From NCBI GenBank assembly GCA_900553405.1, contig USDF01000007.1, positions 1 through 42,876 of the forward strand: 42,876 bases of DNA, in the 5' to 3' direction. Source of the DNA: an uncultured Clostridium sp. Lineage in GTDB: Bacteria; Bacillota; Clostridia; TANB77; CAG-508. Shown piece after piece: positions 1 to 7,832 of this stretch. The stretch's first letter is position 1; every line of letters starts with the position of its first letter. The notes under the pieces are model-generated. The model was not told the DNA's origin. It saw nothing but the letters and a program-made list of their open reading frames with translations, and ran no database searches. Made by a program: the position numbers and the translations under genes.

Positions 1-48
1 ATTTTGTAGCAGTTTACACTGCGTACAAAATCTTAATTCTGGTTTTTT
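1..48. repeat. Palindromic repeat, copy 1 (cut by window edge)
   Basis: The bases downstream of the sigF stop match, in inverted orientation and without mismatch, the sequence at about 5087-5134 upstream of valS. The unit is itself a hairpin: 8 bp plus 5 bp arms around a 4-nt loop with one bulged base. About 10 bases of the outer arm would lie outside the window. It may also serve as a 3' hairpin for the spoIIA transcript. Confidence 0.8.
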
Positions 49-772
49 ATGCTAATTTTAATTTCATAGAATTTAAAATTTTCTTTTCTATTCTTGAAAC
101 TTGTACTTGACTAATTCCTAGTATTTTTGCTACTTCCGTTTGAGTTTTGTTTTTATAATATCTAAGTAAAATGATTTCTTTTTCTCTTTGTTCTAAATTT
201 GTTATCATTTCCTTTATTGTTAGTTTATTTGTTAATGTCTCTGCCTCATCTACATTTGTACTTAAGGTATCTAAGAATGATATTCCACCTTCATCATTTG
301 TATAACTATCATCATATATAGAAATTGTTGGCTTAAGTGAATCTAATGCTACTGCAATTTCTTCCTTCGGCATTTTTAACTGTTTAGCTATTTCTGTAAT
401 ATTTATTTCTTCTCCTGTTTCTTTTAAATATTTTGATTGTATATCTTTAATTTTTCCTGCAAGTTCCTTTATACTACGACTTACTTTTACACTTCCGTCG
501 TCTCTAATAAAACGCTTAATTTCTCCCAATATGTATGGTACCGCATATGTAGAAAGTTTAACTTCAAAAGAAGTATCAAATCTTTTTATAGATTTGATAA
601 ATCCAATACTTCCAATTTGGTATAAATCTTCTAACTCGTACCCTCTGTCTTTAAATCTTTTTACTATACTCCATATAAGTCCATTATTTTCTTCAACTAA
701 TTTTGTCATCTTTTCTTGGTTTCCATTTTGCGCCTCTATAATATCTTCTATATTATTTTCATATACCACCAT
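47..772 (-). CDS. sigF: RNA polymerase sporulation sigma factor SigF
   Basis: 241 aa, the usual length for sigma-F. It directs RNA polymerase to early forespore genes during sporulation. Region 2 is visible at about residues 25-95 (LEDLYQIGSIGFIKSIKRFD, then a block running to YILGEIKRFIRDDG). Region 4 with its helix-turn-helix lies near the C-terminus (EVAKILGISQVQVSRIEKKIL). The start has a GAGGAGAG ribosome binding site about 8 nt upstream. It is the third gene of spoIIAA-spoIIAB-sigF, the canonical order, and should be held inactive by the SpoIIAB product encoded just upstream. Sigma-G is a close paralogue, but the operon context decides for SigF. Confidence 0.96.
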   Translation of the reverse strand: MVVYENNIEDIIEAQNGNQEKMTKLVEENNGLIWSIVKRFKDRGYELEDLYQIGSIGFIKSIKRFDTSFEVKLSTYAVPYILGEIKRFIRDDGSVKVSRSIKELAGKIKDIQSKYLKETGEEINITEIAKQLKMPKEEIAVALDSLKPTISIYDDSYTNDEGGISFLDTLSTNVDEAETLTNKLTIKEMITNLEQREKEIILLRYYKNKTQTEVAKILGISQVQVSRIEKKILNSMKLKLA

Positions 773-822
773 TTGATGACTCTCCTCGTAAATATTTATT
801 TTATTTAAGATTGTCTATGTAT

Positions 823-1308
823 CTATTTTTTACTTATTTCACTTAAGACTTTTTCTATATCTTGATCTGTTATTTCGTCCTTCTTTATTAATTTTTTCAT
901 TGTTACTTTAGTCCCTAGACCAACAATAGATTCTATTTTCATTTCGTCCATAAAACTCTCCATTATTGTAAAGCCCATTCCAGAGCGTTCTAGATTAGGC
1001 TTTGATGTATATAGTGGTTTTCTTGCTTCTTCTATATTTTTTATTCCCTTTCCTGTATCTGAAATTTCTATTGTTATTGAATTTCCAATAATTTTACAAA
1101 TTATTTTTACTATTCCTTCTGTATCTTCGTATCCATGAATAATACAGTTTGTAACTGCTTCAGATACTGCTGTTTTTATGTCTGAAATTTCTTCAACAGT
1201 AGGATCTAGCTGCGCAGCAAATGCCGCTACACTAATTCTTGCAAATGCTTCATTATTAGACTTACTTATAAATTCTAATTGCATTTCATTTTCATATATA
1301 CTTTTCAT
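823..1308 (-). CDS. spoIIAB: Anti-sigma F factor SpoIIAB (serine kinase)
   Basis: 161 aa GHKL-fold kinase and anti-sigma factor. It binds and silences SigF and phosphorylates SpoIIAA with ATP. Seen directly: the N box (EAVTNCIIHGYED, about residues 48-60), the G1 box (EISDTGKGI) and the G2 box (GMGFTIMESF). Its AAGGAGG ribosome binding site overlaps the end of spoIIAA, and the two genes lie 2 bp apart, so translational coupling is likely. It is somewhat longer at the C-terminus than the Bacillus subtilis protein (about 146 aa). The extra tail is charged and lysine-rich. Confidence 0.96.
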   Translation of the reverse strand: MKSIYENEMQLEFISKSNNEAFARISVAAFAAQLDPTVEEISDIKTAVSEAVTNCIIHGYEDTEGIVKIICKIIGNSITIEISDTGKGIKNIEEARKPLYTSKPNLERSGMGFTIMESFMDEMKIESIVGLGTKVTMKKLIKKDEITDQDIEKVLSEISKK

Positions 1309-1310
1309 TT

Positions 1311-1625
1311 TTAACTTGCCTCCTTAATTTTGCATATTTTTGTTATTCCACTCATTTCAAATATTTTTTTCAATGAATGAGAGATATTTACTATTTCTAG
1401 GTCTCCTCCTATCATTTTCATCATTTTATATCTTCCTAGCACCATTCCTATTCCTGCACTATCCATAAACTCCACATTACTAAAATCAAATATAACTTTT
1501 CTCGGCATATATCTAGTAATTTCATTGTCTGCTTTCCTCCTTAATTTTTCTACTTCGTGATGGTCTATTTCTTCTGTTATTTCTAGCAAAAGAAGCTTGT
1601 CCTGCTTATTGTAATTAACATTCAA
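1311..1625 (-). CDS. spoIIAA: Anti-anti-sigma factor SpoIIAA
   Basis: 104 aa STAS-domain protein. When dephosphorylated it captures SpoIIAB and frees SigF. The phosphorylatable serine sits in the motif FMDSAGIGMVLGRYK (Ser56), which is diagnostic for the family. The start has a strong AAAGGAGG ribosome binding site about 11 nt upstream. It is the first gene of the operon. Upstream at 1685-1736 lie direct repeats resembling Spo0A boxes, as expected for a sporulation-onset operon. It is slightly shorter than the Bacillus homologue, with no missing core element. Confidence 0.95.
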   Translation of the reverse strand: MNVNYNKQDKLLLLEITEEIDHHEVEKLRRKADNEITRYMPRKVIFDFSNVEFMDSAGIGMVLGRYKMMKMIGGDLEIVNISHSLKKIFEMSGITKICKIKEAS

Positions 1626-1696
1626 ATTTTTTACCTCCTTTTTTCTTCTTTTGTTTGAATTATTATATTTTATTTTCCATTATTTTCCAAGAGTGA

Positions 1697-1737
1697 ATTA
1701 TAGGAAGTTTTGACGATTTATAAGAAGTTTTCGACAT
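1697..1737 (-). promoter_or_regulatory. Putative Spo0A-box direct repeats upstream of spoIIA
   Basis: Reading the minus strand, TGTCGAAAACTTCTTATAA is followed about two helical turns later by CGTCAAAACTTCCTATAA. The first contains an exact TGTCGAA, the Spo0A-box core. The second carries the weaker CGTCAAA. The known spoIIA promoter of Bacillus is sigma-H dependent and Spo0A activated. No convincing sigma-H -35/-10 pair could be assigned here, so only the boxes are called. Confidence 0.6.
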
Positions 1738-1814
1738 TATTTTTACAGTTTGGTACATATTATTTTATTTTTTGCTCATAATATTATTGATTATTAATTT
1801 GAGAGGTATTTTTT

Positions 1815-2276
1815 ATGATTGAAATTAGAGAAGTTAAGAAAAAAGATTTAGAACTTTTAGCAAATATTTATAGTGTTATTTATTTGAATATTCCTGCTAA
1901 AGAAGATATGAGTTATGAAGACTCTTTTTCTTATTTAGAATATTTTTATAAGCATCAACCTGATTTGTTTCTTTGTGCAATAGAGGACAATATTCCTGTT
2001 GGTGCCGTAATGTCCATTTTAAGACCTTGTGCGAATGGATTATATTTATCTGATACTGAAGTGTTTGTAATAGAAGATTACAGAAACAAAAATCTAGGTT
2101 TAAAGTTATTATCAAAACAATTTGAAATTGCTGATGCAAAATATAATGTAAATTATAGTAAAACTTTATGCTATAAAACTGATAATAATTGGTACGAAAA
2201 AGCTGGCTATTCTATTCAAAATGATATTGTTGTTTTAAAATGTAATATTCAAAAGTTTTTAGAAAATAATGTTTAA
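1815..2276 (+). CDS. GNAT family N-acetyltransferase
   Basis: 153 aa. The fold is suggested by the N-terminal IEIREVKKKDLELLANIY, a central beta-strand block ending in a beta-4-like stretch (YLSDTEVFVIEDYRNKNLGLKLL), and a C-terminal YEKAGYSIQND. The acetyl-CoA-binding motif (Q/RxxGxG/A) is present in the relaxed form RNKNLGLKL. It would transfer an acetyl group from acetyl-CoA to an amine; the substrate cannot be read from sequence. It has a GAGAGG ribosome binding site and is a monocistronic plus-strand gene between the divergent spoIIA operon and convergent valS. Confidence 0.8.
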   Translation: MIEIREVKKKDLELLANIYSVIYLNIPAKEDMSYEDSFSYLEYFYKHQPDLFLCAIEDNIPVGAVMSILRPCANGLYLSDTEVFVIEDYRNKNLGLKLLSKQFEIADAKYNVNYSKTLCYKTDNNWYEKAGYSIQNDIVVLKCNIQKFLENNV

Positions 2277-2289
2277 TATAAAAAAATAT

Positions 2290-2332
2290 AAAAAACTCTA
2301 ATAAGAATTTTTCATTCCTATTAGAGTTTTTA
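2290..2332. terminator. Bidirectional terminator between GNAT gene and valS
   Basis: A 13-bp inverted repeat (AAAAACTCTAATA / TATTAGAGTTTTT) has A-rich and T-rich flanks, so it can terminate transcription on both strands between two convergent genes. Confidence 0.85.
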
Positions 2333-2398
2333 TTTATTCTTTAGACTTCAAGCAGCTTTAAACAACAAATATAATTAATTTTTAACCATGCTTAAATC

Positions 2399-5050
2399 TT
2401 ATTTTAATCCTTCTAGTCTTTCCTTTGCTGTTTGTAATAATCCTTCATATTTAGCAAGTTTTTCTTTTTCTTCATTTATTTTTGCTTCTGGAGCTTTTGC
2501 TACGAATCCTGGATTTGAAAGCATTTTTGTTGCTCTTTCTACTTCACTTGTTAATTTTTTAATTTCTTCTTCAAGTCTTGCTTTTTCTGCTTCTTTATCT
2601 ATTAAATCTCCAAGTGGTATTATTACTTCCATTTGTTTTGTCATAATTGAAGTTACATTTTCCATATTTACATCATTTTCTTCTTTTATTTCTAAATCTG
2701 TTGCAAATCCTAATTTTTCTATCATTGCTTTTGAAGTTTCTAGCATTTCTTTTAAATTTTTAGTTACAAAGATTAATTTAGATTTTTTAGAAGGATGTAT
2801 ATTTTGAACTGTTCTTAAATTTCTTATTCCTACTATTATTTCTTTTAATTCTTCTATAGCTTCTTCTTCATTTTCAAAAGCCCATTCTTTATTATATTCA
2901 GGCCATTTTGAAATCATTATGCTTTCATCATTATGATATAGCTTCATAAATATTTCTTCTGTCATAAATGGCATAACTGGATGTAATAATTTTAATGAAT
3001 TTATTAATACTTTATTTAATGTCCATAAACATGCATCTTTTGTGTTGCAGTTTTCATCATATAAACGTGGTTTTACCATTTCTATATACCAATCGCAGAA
3101 TTCGTTCCAAATGAAGTCATATATTTTTTGAAGTGCAACACCCATATCATAGTTATCTAAGTTTACACTTACTTCTTTTATAACATTGTTTAATTTAGAT
3201 AAAATCCATTTATCTTCATAAGTTAAGTTTGCAGGTAACTCTTCTGTCTCTAAATATTTTGCATCTACATCTTCTTTTATATTACCAAGTACAAATTTAG
3301 AAGCATTCCATAATTTGTTTGCAAAGTTTGATGCTACTTCTAGTTTTTCTGGCATATATCTAATATCATTTCCTGCTGAAATTCCATATATTAAAGAGAA
3401 ACGTAAGCTATCAGTTCCATATTTTGCTATTATTTCTAATGGATCTATTCCATTGCCTAAAGATTTAGACATCTTTCTTCCTTGTGAATCTCTTACTATT
3501 CCGTGAATTAAAACATCTTTAAATGGTTCTACTCCTGTATGTTTTATTCCAGAGAATATCATTCTTGCTACCCAGAAGAATATAATATCATATCCTGTAA
3601 CTAATGTTGATGTTGGATAGAAATATTTAAAATCTTCTGTTTGTTCTGGCCAACCTAATGTTGAAAATGGCCATAATGCAGAACTAAACCATGTGTCTAA
3701 TGTGTCTTCATCTTGATGAATATGTGTGCTTCCACATTTACTACATTTTTCTGGAGCATTTTCTTCTACCATCATTTCATGGCAGTCTTCACAATAATAT
3801 GCTGGTATTCTATGTCCCCACCATAATTGTCTTGAAATACACCAATCTTTTACATTATCCATCCATGCAAAATATGTTTTATCATATTTTGAAGGTATGA
3901 ATCTTACTTTTCCACTTCTTACTGCTTCATTTGCTGGTTTTGCTAAAGGTTCCATTTTTACAAACCATTGCTCTGAAATGTGTGGTTCTATTGTATTGTG
4001 GCATCTGTAACATTTTCCTACATTATGTGTGTAATCTTCTATTTTTACTAAATCGCCTAATTCTTCTAGCTTTTCTACTATTTTTTGTCTAGCCTCTAAT
4101 AAGTCCATTCCAGCATATTCTGGTACTAGATTTCCCATTTTAAAGTTTTCATCAAATACTTCTATTATATCTAGGTTGTGAGTTAATGCTGCTTGGTAAT
4201 CATTTTGGTCATGTGCTGGTGTTAATTTAACAGCACCTGTACCAAATTCTTTTTCAACAAATGGATCTGCTATAATTGGTATTTCTTTATTCATTATTGG
4301 AAGTATAACTGTTTTTCCAACTAAATCTTTATATCTTTCATCATCTGGATGAACTGCAACACCTGTATCTCCAAGCATTGTTTCTGGTCTTGTTGTTGCA
4401 ACTATAATATATCTATCTTCGTCTTTTACTTTATAACGAATATGCCATAAATGTGTTGGCTCTTCTTCATATTCAACTTCTGCATCTGATATAGATGTGT
4501 TGCAATATGGGCACCAGTTTATCATTCTTTTTCCTTTATAAATTAATCCTTCTCTATAAAGTTTTATAAATACATATTTAACAGCTTCAGATAAGCCTTC
4601 ATCCATTGTAAATCTTTCTCTTGACCAATCACAAGAACATCCTAATTTTTTAATTTGATTTACAATTGCTCCACCATATTCTTTCTTCCAATCCCATGCT
4701 CTTTCTAAAAATCCTTCTCTTCCTAAGTCTTCTTTTGTAATTCCTGCTTCTTTCATTTTTGCAACTATTTTAGCTTCTGTTGCAATTGCAGCATGGTCTG
4801 TTCCAGGAATCCATAAAGCATTAAAGCCTTGCATTCTTTTATATCTAATTAATATATCTTGTATTGTTTCATCTAAAGCATGACCCATATGAAGTTTTCC
4901 TGTAATATTTGGTGGTGGAATAACTATTGTATAAGGTATTTTTGTTCTATCATCTGATGGTTTAAAATATCCTTTTTCCTCCCAATTTTCATATAATTTT
5001 TCTTCAAAGTCTTTTGGATTATACTTTCCTTCTAACTCATGTTTACACAT
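2399..5050 (-). CDS. valS: Valine--tRNA ligase
   Basis: 883 aa, full length for bacterial ValRS. It is a class I synthetase that charges tRNA-Val. Seen: the HIGH-type motif (PPPNITGKLHMGHALDE, about residues 45-61), the KMSKS loop (GRKMSKSLGNGIDPLEI), the editing domain (ATTRPETMLGDTGVAVHP) and the C-terminal coiled coil (last about 65 residues, EAEKARLEEEIKKLTSEVE) typical of ValRS. Two CxxC pairs are visible (CPYC and CHNT/CRCH regions, and CEDCHE with CSKC), consistent with zinc-binding inserts. The 5' leader is a T-box, so expression should respond to uncharged tRNA-Val. Confidence 0.97.
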   Translation of the reverse strand: MCKHELEGKYNPKDFEEKLYENWEEKGYFKPSDDRTKIPYTIVIPPPNITGKLHMGHALDETIQDILIRYKRMQGFNALWIPGTDHAAIATEAKIVAKMKEAGITKEDLGREGFLERAWDWKKEYGGAIVNQIKKLGCSCDWSRERFTMDEGLSEAVKYVFIKLYREGLIYKGKRMINWCPYCNTSISDAEVEYEEEPTHLWHIRYKVKDEDRYIIVATTRPETMLGDTGVAVHPDDERYKDLVGKTVILPIMNKEIPIIADPFVEKEFGTGAVKLTPAHDQNDYQAALTHNLDIIEVFDENFKMGNLVPEYAGMDLLEARQKIVEKLEELGDLVKIEDYTHNVGKCYRCHNTIEPHISEQWFVKMEPLAKPANEAVRSGKVRFIPSKYDKTYFAWMDNVKDWCISRQLWWGHRIPAYYCEDCHEMMVEENAPEKCSKCGSTHIHQDEDTLDTWFSSALWPFSTLGWPEQTEDFKYFYPTSTLVTGYDIIFFWVARMIFSGIKHTGVEPFKDVLIHGIVRDSQGRKMSKSLGNGIDPLEIIAKYGTDSLRFSLIYGISAGNDIRYMPEKLEVASNFANKLWNASKFVLGNIKEDVDAKYLETEELPANLTYEDKWILSKLNNVIKEVSVNLDNYDMGVALQKIYDFIWNEFCDWYIEMVKPRLYDENCNTKDACLWTLNKVLINSLKLLHPVMPFMTEEIFMKLYHNDESIMISKWPEYNKEWAFENEEEAIEELKEIIVGIRNLRTVQNIHPSKKSKLIFVTKNLKEMLETSKAMIEKLGFATDLEIKEENDVNMENVTSIMTKQMEVIIPLGDLIDKEAEKARLEEEIKKLTSEVERATKMLSNPGFVAKAPEAKINEEKEKLAKYEGLLQTAKERLEGLK

Positions 5051-5093
5051 ATTTTTTCCTCCTCTTTATTTTTCTTTATTACAAACAAAAAAC

Positions 5094-5144
5094 CAGAATT
5101 AAGATTTTGTACGCAGTGTAAACTGCTACAAAATCTAATTTCTG
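5094..5144. repeat. Palindromic repeat, copy 2, in the valS leader
   Basis: A 51-bp near-perfect palindrome running from CAGAATTAAGATTTTGTA to TACAAAATCTAATTTCTG, with inner arms GCAGT/ACTGC around a 4-base loop and one bulge. It matches the first bases of the window in inverted orientation. It lies between the T-box terminator and the valS start codon, so it is transcribed only when the T-box reads through. Confidence 0.85.
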
Positions 5145-5162
5145 CCATATTTATCTTCTACA

Positions 5163-5189
5163 GAAAGTTATCATATTATGATAACTTTC
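5163..5189 (-). other. Extra hairpin in the valS leader after the T-box terminator
   Basis: GAAAGTTATCAT and its exact reverse complement flank a 3-nt spacer, giving a 12-bp perfect stem. There is no U-run after it on the valS strand, so it is not a simple terminator. Together with the 5094-5144 palindrome it fills the unusually long stretch between terminator and start codon. Confidence 0.6.
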
Positions 5190-5198
5190 CTAGAATAT

Positions 5199-5440
5199 AA
5201 AAAGCTCACCCTCATAATAAGGGCGAGCTCAAATTTCTCACGGTACCACCTTAATTTATAAATAATTTTATTATTTATATCTTAGCTACAGTTAACGCCT
5301 GTTAAACGAGAATAACTACTATTATTTCACTATTCTAACAAAAAAGCTACCTTCTGTTTTCTTTTCTATAAGAAGCTTTCAGCGCAATCACTTCTTTTCT
5401 CTTTGATAGTAAGTTAAAACATACTCCTCTTTTTTCTTGT
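5199..5440 (-). promoter_or_regulatory. T-box riboswitch leader of valS
   Basis: On the minus strand the conserved T-box sequence reads AAGGTGGTACCGTGAG (5237-5252). It is followed by a terminator stem (GAGCTCGCCC...GAGGGTGAGC) with a T-run at 5199-5230. Upstream are the stem I elements GAGGAGTA, AGAGAAAAGAAGTGATTG and GCTGAAAGC. A GTA triplet near 5348-5350 is a candidate valine specifier, but the stem I fold was not computed. The UGG of the T-box would pair with the free CCA end of uncharged tRNA and favour the antiterminator. Confidence 0.92.
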
Positions 5441-5535
5441 TTTTCAATATGTATTATATTATACAATAACTTTATATTTTATGCAACTATTTTTGTTTAA
5501 TTCTTTTTTACAAAACAATTATATTTTATTTTGAA

Positions 5536-5565
5536 AATAGGGAGCAAATAAAATGCTCCCTATTC
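5536..5565 (-). terminator. Terminator after the SSB-like gene
   Basis: An inverted repeat AATAGGGAGCA / TGCTCCCTATT with a 7-nt loop and a T-rich 3' flank on the minus strand (TTTTC), about 50 bp past the stop of the SSB-like gene. Confidence 0.75.
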
Positions 5566-5615
5566 TCACTTAAAACATTTTTTCTACTATCAGATTATGA
5601 TTCATGCCTTAGATT

Positions 5616-6329
5616 TTATACTTCTTCTACTCTCATTATCGAAATTTCATAAGCATGTTTATATTCTCCGGCTTCTGAATCTGGTGAATATCTTTTGAAA
5701 TACTCTCTTCTTTGAATTCTGCCATATAGTTTTACTCGTTTTCCAACTTCAAACTCACTTGACAATTGTGCTACTTTTCCCCATGCAATACACGGAATGT
5801 AATCCGATTTTCCATACGGTCTATTAACTGCCATTAATAAATCCGTTATCTTTCTTCCTGAAGGGGTTTCTCTAAGTACAGGTGGTTTGCCAAGATAACC
5901 ATCAAGATAAATTAAATCCACATTTGCTTCTTCTAATTCATCCTCCTTATCACAAATTTTGATTTCTTTTCCAAACAAAAATAGTTCTAAATGACTATGG
6001 CCATCTTTATCAAGTTTTTGGTGAGATCTAAACTGCCCTGCAACTTCAATCCATTTGCCTTTAACAGTTGTACCTTTTACTTTCTCTTCGATTAGTGAAT
6101 CAGATACTACTATAGGAATAACATCCTCTACTCCACTATATCTCGTTACTGCAACTTCTGTTTGATAGAATTTTTCCAAAGATGTTTTATGACTATATTC
6201 AAATTCTTTTTCAATTCTACCACTAACAACTACTTTGTTACATTCAGTAAAAAGCTTGCTACCAATTGAAGTTTCCTCCTTTCTTGTTATAGCATCCTTT
6301 TCCCGTCTTACTACTTTTCCATCTGACAT
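5616..6329 (-). CDS. Single-stranded DNA-binding protein-like, tandem OB folds
   Basis: 237 aa with two SSB/PriB-like OB folds. The second (about residues 133-237) carries the clear SSB signature: LDGYLGKPPVLRETPSGRKI, LLMAVNRPYGKSDYIPCIAW, then GKRVKLYGRIQRREY. The first (about 28-125) is more divergent (VVVSGRIEKEF, GKWIEVAGQFRSHQ). It lacks the acidic C-terminal tail through which housekeeping SSB recruits partners; it ends IMRVEEV. It is therefore probably an accessory SSB rather than the essential one. Its codons look richer in G+C than those of its neighbours, suggesting transfer. The start is set by an AGGAGGAG ribosome binding site. It stands alone with its own terminator. Confidence 0.8.
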   Translation of the reverse strand: MSDGKVVRREKDAITRKEETSIGSKLFTECNKVVVSGRIEKEFEYSHKTSLEKFYQTEVAVTRYSGVEDVIPIVVSDSLIEEKVKGTTVKGKWIEVAGQFRSHQKLDKDGHSHLELFLFGKEIKICDKEDELEEANVDLIYLDGYLGKPPVLRETPSGRKITDLLMAVNRPYGKSDYIPCIAWGKVAQLSSEFEVGKRVKLYGRIQRREYFKRYSPDSEAGEYKHAYEISIMRVEEV

Positions 6330-6558
6330 TGTACTCTCCTCCTGTTTATTTTTTTTGCTTATAGTACATTCGGTAGAAAAACTATTCTAAATTACTTACA
6401 TACTCAAATTCTGTGTATGTATTTTAATTAAGAAATAAATTCTTCATCTTTATATACAAACGATATATATATTATACCATTATTTTACATTTTTGTAAAG
6501 TTCTGTAAATAATATTTTTTCTATTAATTGTTTTTTTGTTTATATTCATATAAAAGCT

Positions 6559-6759
6559 CTATTTTATGTTTAAAAATACTACTACAAATCCTAATACAAA
6601 TAGCAAAAATCCACCTATTTTAAACCATTTAGCTCCTTCATTTTGATCATGAAAGCTAAACCATTTTTTAGTTTGTTTTCTTGCATCATATATCATGATA
6701 ACACCTAACATTGCTAATAACATTCCTATTAAAATACAAATTATATTTATTAATTCCAT
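6559..6759 (-). CDS. Small two-helix membrane protein
   Basis: 66 aa, unrecognised. Residues about 4-23 (INIICILIGMLLAMLGVIMI) and 45-64 (FKIGGFLLFVLGFVVVFLNI) are hydrophobic helices, joined by a short polar loop with KKWFSFHDQNEGAKW. It has a clean AAAGGATG ribosome binding site and starts 15 bp after the stop of the upstream epimerase-like gene, so the two are probably co-transcribed. Function unknown. Confidence 0.65.
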   Translation of the reverse strand: MELINIICILIGMLLAMLGVIMIYDARKQTKKWFSFHDQNEGAKWFKIGGFLLFVLGFVVVFLNIK

Positions 6760-6774
6760 ATTTTTTACATCCTT

Positions 6775-7638
6775 TTAGAAAAATTCTACTGTGTATTTAC
6801 ATTCATATTCTTGCTTTGGTGGCAATAATAGTATGTCTGTTTTTTGTCTAAATACTCCTGAACCATTTACATTATCCGCTGTTGTCATCCAAGGTTCTAT
6901 GCATATAAATGGTGCTTTTGGCTTTGTCCATACAGCAAGATATGGAAAACCTGTGAAATTCATTGTAAGCATTGTTTTTCCATTATTTTTTAAACTTACT
7001 TTATTTGATTTTAGGCCTTTCATAATAATTGCATCATTGCTAAATGAATTTGCATTTAAAGGAACTACTTTTTTGTTTTCTAATATATTTTTAGCGTATT
7101 CTGTTCCTATCAATCCATCTACTAGATATAGAAAATGAATTTTATCTTCTTCCTCTTCAAATTCTAAATAATAATTTCCTTTATCTAGTTCTTCTCTATT
7201 TATTTTAAATGCTGGATGTCCACCTATACCAAATGGCATATCTGTGTCTCCTTCATTTACTACTTTATAAATTGTTGTTAACTTATTTGCGTCTGTTCTA
7301 TATGTTACTGTTAAAGAAAATTCATATGGATATTTATCTATTAGTTTATTATTACTTCTAAATACATAGGAATGAAAATTATCTAACTTTGTTAAAGGTT
7401 CAAATTCCATATCTCTAGCGAAGCCATGTTGTTGCATTTCATATGTTCTACCATTTATAATGGTTTGGTTTTTCTTACATTTCCCAACCGTCGGAAATAA
7501 TACTGGCCAATGTCTCTTCCAGTATGTTCTTCCGTTTTCATCTGTACAATTTTCACCTTGATGTACTTTTTCTTCTCCATTTATTTTGAAGCTTACTAAC
7601 TCTGCACCATATTTTGAAGTTAGCATTTGTGTATACAT
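6775..7638 (-). CDS. Aldose 1-epimerase family protein (LacX-like)
   Basis: 287 aa, the usual size of the LacX-like branch of galactose-mutarotase-fold proteins. Family landmarks: an N-terminal YGAELVSFKINGEE, RHWPVLFPTVGK, MQQHGFARDMEFEP (candidate catalytic histidine in QQHGFAR), a second histidine in GIGGHPAFKI, and IEPWMTTADNVNG near the C-terminus. It would interconvert anomers of a sugar, in the cytoplasm as no signal peptide is seen. The exact sugar is unknown; the LacX branch is poorly characterised. An AAGGAG ribosome binding site precedes the start. It leads a two-gene operon with the 66-aa membrane protein. Confidence 0.85.
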   Translation of the reverse strand: MYTQMLTSKYGAELVSFKINGEEKVHQGENCTDENGRTYWKRHWPVLFPTVGKCKKNQTIINGRTYEMQQHGFARDMEFEPLTKLDNFHSYVFRSNNKLIDKYPYEFSLTVTYRTDANKLTTIYKVVNEGDTDMPFGIGGHPAFKINREELDKGNYYLEFEEEEDKIHFLYLVDGLIGTEYAKNILENKKVVPLNANSFSNDAIIMKGLKSNKVSLKNNGKTMLTMNFTGFPYLAVWTKPKAPFICIEPWMTTADNVNGSGVFRQKTDILLLPPKQEYECKYTVEFF

Positions 7639-7730
7639 AGAAATTTTCTCCTTTTTTCTTTATTTTTCCTTATTATCTTATTCTTTTTTTATGTAAATGT
7701 CAATATTTTTGAAGAAAAATGTGGGACAAA

Positions 7731-7758
7731 AATAGGATTTATTCTAGAAAATCCTATT
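7731..7758. other. Hairpin between divergent genes
   Basis: AATAGGATTT and AAATCCTATT form a 10-bp perfect inverted repeat around an 8-nt loop, a few bases after the motif GGGAC. It sits upstream of both the epimerase-like gene (-) and the glycosyltransferase gene (+). It could be an operator or a member of the GGGAC palindrome family; nothing further decides. Confidence 0.4.
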
Positions 7759-7764
7759 AGAATA

Positions 7765-7794
7765 TAGACAAAAGTACTTATTATCTAGTATAAT
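7765..7794 (+). promoter_or_regulatory. Predicted sigma-A promoter of the glycosyltransferase operon
   Basis: TAGACA and TATAAT separated by 18 bp, ending about 38 bp before the glycosyltransferase start. Confidence 0.5.
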
Positions 7795-7832
7795 CATTTA
7801 TAGAATATAATATATCAATTAGGAGGCGTTAT

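Noticed and set aside
2388..2807. 139-aa plus-strand frame opposite the valS 3' end
   Set aside because: Antisense of the ValRS coiled coil; repetitive Ser/Phe composition and no supporting signals.
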